From the NCBI GenBank assembly GCA_003167365.1, contig PMTM01000006.1:330391-394390 (forward strand): a stretch of DNA of 64,000 nucleotides, in the 5' to 3' direction. Shown here one piece after another: positions 61,740 to 64,000 of this stretch (within the stretch, counting starts at the first letter, position 1; every line of letters begins with the position of its first letter). This DNA is from Spartobacteria bacterium. GTDB lineage: Bacteria > Verrucomicrobiota > Verrucomicrobiia > Chthoniobacterales > UBA10450. The notes under the pieces are model-generated. The model was not told the origin of the DNA. It saw only the letters and a list, made by a program, of their open reading frames with translations, and searched no databases. A program made the translations under genes and the position numbers.

Positions 61740-62791
61740 CTTGACGGCGACTCGGCGGGCAAGATCGGCAATTCCAGTTTCTCGGTATGCCGTATTACGA
61801 GCAGCTTCGCGGTCACGCCGATTTGTTCGCCCACGAGCACCTTGTGCAGATCGTAAACGCTTCCGATCGGCTGCTCATTAAAACCGACGATCAGATCGCC
61901 GTCGCGAACACCTGCGCGTTCGGCTGGGCTGTCCTTTTCGGTGGAGACAACGAGCACGCCTGTTTCCAGAGGAAGATTGTAATAGCGGATAACGCGGCGG
62001 TGCAGCGGCACGTTTTGACCCGCGACGCCGATGTAGCTGCGCCGAATTTTTCCATCGCGAATAAGCCACGCGGCCACGAACTTCGCGGTATTGCTCGCGA
62101 TCGCGAAACAAATACCCTGGGCCGGCCGAATCATCGCCGTGTTCACGCCGATCACTTCACCGGCCGAATTCACCAGCGGTCCGCCGGAGTTGCCGGGATT
62201 CAACGCGGCATCGGTTTGAATGATGTTATCGATCAAACGGCCGGATTGCGAATGCATCGAGCGTCCCAACGCGCTAATCACTCCCGCCGTGACGCTGGCT
62301 TGAAAACCGAGCGGATTGCCGATGGCGATGGCCAATTGACCGACGCGCAACGTCTCGGAATCGGCCAGACGCACATGTCCAAGTCGCGGCGCATCGATTC
62401 GGATAACAGCGAGATCGGTGTCAGGATCATCGCCAATCAACTGCGCTGGATAATCGCGGTCCTGCGGAAGATTCACGATAATGCGCGACGCGTTATGGAC
62501 CACGTGACTGTTGGTTAAAATAAATCCATCGGGCGCGATGATAAAACCGGAGCCGTTTCCGGCGACCTCGGTGGCGCGATCGCGATTGCTACGCTGGTGA
62601 ACTTCGATATTCACCACGGCGGAAGCAACCCGCTGCACCGCACTGACGACCGTGCGCGAATATTCATCGAGCAACTGCTCGTCACGTTGCGCCGAATTTT
62701 CGCGCTGCACATTTGGCTGGCCATCCGGCTGTCCCTCATTCAATAGGCGTTCGGCGACCATTCTCCCATCCCTCTCAACCGAGTTTTTCAT
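61736..62791 (-). CDS. HtrA/DegP-like serine protease with one PDZ domain
   Basis: A 351-residue protease. ATG 62791 is chosen; the open frame further upstream overlaps the divergent antiporter gene. The triad is His96 in LTNSHVVHN, Asp126 in DPDTDLAVI and Ser202 in NPGNSGGPL; a PDZ domain (about 265-345) has GVLVVSTEKDSPAERAGVRDG and GFNEQPI. No signal peptide or membrane helix is visible at the N-terminus, which is unusual. The stop codon comes from a repeat. Confidence 0.88.
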   Translation of the reverse strand: MKNSVERDGRMVAERLLNEGQPDGQPNVQRENSAQRDEQLLDEYSRTVVSAVQRVASAVVNIEVHQRSNRDRATEVAGNGSGFIIAPDGFILTNSHVVHNASRIIVNLPQDRDYPAQLIGDDPDTDLAVIRIDAPRLGHVRLADSETLRVGQLAIAIGNPLGFQASVTAGVISALGRSMHSQSGRLIDNIIQTDAALNPGNSGGPLVNSAGEVIGVNTAMIRPAQGICFAIASNTAKFVAAWLIRDGKIRRSYIGVAGQNVPLHRRVIRYYNLPLETGVLVVSTEKDSPAERAGVRDGDLIVGFNEQPIGSVYDLHKVLVGEQIGVTAKLLVIRHTEKLELPILPAESPSR

Positions 62792-62857
62792 TGCAAATAA
62801 GATCGACCTCAGTAACTCAGCGTCAACCGCGCTAGGCCGCGGTCGCCATTTCCTGCG

Positions 62858-64000
62858 ATGCATCAAACCGAAACCATCGTCCTCTTGCTCCTGCTGGTGG
62901 CGACGCTCGTCGTCCTCGCGCGAAAACTGGCGGTGCCGTATCCAGTCCTTCTCGTCATCAGTGGACTCGCCCTGAGTTTTATTCCGCATCTGCCGGAGGT
63001 GAAATTGAATCCGGAGATCGTTTTCTTTTTCTTTCTGCCGCCGCTTATCTATCCGGCGGCGCTGTTTACTTCCTGGCGCGATTTCCGGAGCAACTTGCGT
63101 CCGATTCTCTTGCTCGCGATCGGCTTGGTCCTCATCACCACCGTCACCGTCGCGTGGGTTGCGCACACGATTGTGCCGATGCTTCCCTGGGCGGTGGCGT
63201 TCGCGCTCGGCGCCATTGTTTCGCCGCCGGATGCGATTGCGGCCACGGCCGTGGTCCGCCGGCTTTCGGTGCCGCGCCGGATCGAGACAATTCTGGAAGG
63301 CGAAAGTCTGGTCAACGACGCGACCGCATTGGTTGCTTTGCAATTCGCCGTGGCCGCACTTCTGACCGGGAGTTTTTCAATCGGGCACGCCGCCGTTCGT
63401 TTTGTTTTGGTGGCGCTCGGCGGAATTGGTTTTGGTTTTGTGGTCGGATTCGTGATGCGCTGGGTCCACCGTCATCTCGACGATCCACCGGTGCAGATCA
63501 CGTTCTCGCTGATTACACCGTTCCTGGCTTATTTGCTGGCGGAACGAATGCACGTCTCCGGCGTCCTAGCCACGGCGACGGCTGGAATTTATCTCGGCTG
63601 GTATTCACCACTGATTGTTAGCGCGCGTTACCGCCTGCAAGCCTTTGCGTTTTGGGAGATGGTCGTTTTTCTGTTGAACGGCGTCGTCTTTGTCGTAATC
63701 GGCCTGCAACTTCCCGGAATCCTGCGCGCCTTGCCGGGCGAATCGCTCACCACGCTGATTCGCAACGGATTGCTTATCAGCGGCGCCGCGGTGCTGGTGC
63801 GGATGGTGTGGGTCTTTCTAGCGGCTTATCTCCCGCGCTGGCTCAGCAAAAAACTGCGCGAAAGAGATCCGAGTCCACGCTGGCAGGACGTAACTCTGGT
63901 GGCTTGGGCCGGAATGCGCGGCGTGGTTTCTTTGGCGGCGGCCTTCGCGTTGCCATTTGCGTTGAATGACGGCACTCCGTTTCCGGGCCGCAGTTACGTT
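62858..64000 (+). CDS. CPA1-family Na+/H+ antiporter, 3' end outside window
   Basis: At least 381 residues, starting MHQTETIVLLLLLVATLVVL and still open at base 64000. About ten helices are seen so far. ALGAIVSPPDAIAATAVV holds the paired Asp motif of the ion site and ILEGESLVNDATALVALQFA the second acidic signature; WAGMRGVVSLAAAFALP comes later. It matches NhaP/NHE-type exchangers that trade Na+ (or K+) for H+. Divergent from the HtrA gene across 66 bp. Confidence 0.92.
   Translation, partial: MHQTETIVLLLLLVATLVVLARKLAVPYPVLLVISGLALSFIPHLPEVKLNPEIVFFFFLPPLIYPAALFTSWRDFRSNLRPILLLAIGLVLITTVTVAWVAHTIVPMLPWAVAFALGAIVSPPDAIAATAVVRRLSVPRRIETILEGESLVNDATALVALQFAVAALLTGSFSIGHAAVRFVLVALGGIGFGFVVGFVMRWVHRHLDDPPVQITFSLITPFLAYLLAERMHVSGVLATATAGIYLGWYSPLIVSARYRLQAFAFWEMVVFLLNGVVFVVIGLQLPGILRALPGESLTTLIRNGLLISGAAVLVRMVWVFLAAYLPRWLSKKLRERDPSPRWQDVTLVAWAGMRGVVSLAAAFALPFALNDGTPFPGRSYV

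Noticed and set aside
62792-63343. Long N-terminal extension of the HtrA gene on the minus strand
   Set aside because: Composition is Arg/Gln/Asp-rich antisense to the clear antiporter gene starting 62858.

Overview
The window reads as a chromosomal segment of a Gram-negative, moderately GC-rich bacterium, most likely a soil-type Verrucomicrobium (Spartobacteria/Chthoniobacterales-like). The grounds are a BamA plus Skp outer-membrane pair, Pal, an exosortase-EpsI fusion, the futalosine-pathway enzyme MqnC, a fragment resembling the verrucomicrobial TIGR02597 family and, most tellingly, a 20S proteasome operon led by a UBact-type ubiquitin-like protein. There is one tRNA gene (Thr, anticodon CGT), no rRNA and no CRISPR array. 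Phylum placement is inference from gene content.

Layout. 0-7.7 kb: a papain-like secreted protein, two esterases, and a run of ligase-type genes (ATP-grasp, YbdK-like GCS2 ligase, M29 aminopeptidase, second ATP-grasp-like protein) that looks like an uncharacterised peptide or amide metabolic cluster. 7.7-9.7 kb: a Spy/CpxP-like stress module with ECF sigma factor, anti-sigma-like protein and a second Spy-like protein. 9.7-13.2 kb: overlapping hisC-mnmE-pyrD operon. 13.2-20.5 kb: LAB_N membrane protein, cysteine desulfurase, exosortase-EpsI, PdxH, GNAT, GlpX and a beta/gamma-crystallin protein. 20.9-26.1 kb: MqnC, BamA, Skp, DUF3108 protein. 26.1-30.1 kb: peptidoglycan-binding protein, cell-wall amidase, then the UBact-PrcB-PrcA operon and a divergent LysM protein. 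30-36 kb: ABC exporter, DUF4288 protein, NAD-dependent dehydrogenase, HTH-metallo-beta-lactamase fusion, LipB, RuvC, DUF4337 protein. 36-42.5 kb: UvrD-type helicase, a GxxExxY gene between inverted repeats, GH77 glucanotransferase, malate dehydrogenase, PurC. 42.6-53.2 kb: membrane glycosyltransferases, an rRNA methyltransferase and its broken copy, GatC-GatA, GT2. 53.3-64 kb: small envelope genes, tRNA-Thr, a repeat cluster, Pal, universal stress protein with TauE/SafE transporter, ferredoxin, ThiD, RNase III, a catalytically degenerate S41 protein, PurD, HtrA-like protease and the 5' part of a Na+/H+ antiporter that runs off the window.

Three things cut across the gene list. First, the 10-mer TGTCGATCTT (or its complement) occurs 23 times by my hand count, in both orientations, in all reading frames and between genes, far above chance; its density and orientation balance resemble a DNA-uptake-type signal. 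Second, several families of intergenic inverted repeats abut gene ends, in two cases supplying the stop codon, and one family brackets the GxxExxY gene like terminal repeats. Third, many operon junctions use 1-4 nt stop/start overlaps (ATGA, GTGA, TTGA, TAATG), indicating tight translational coupling.
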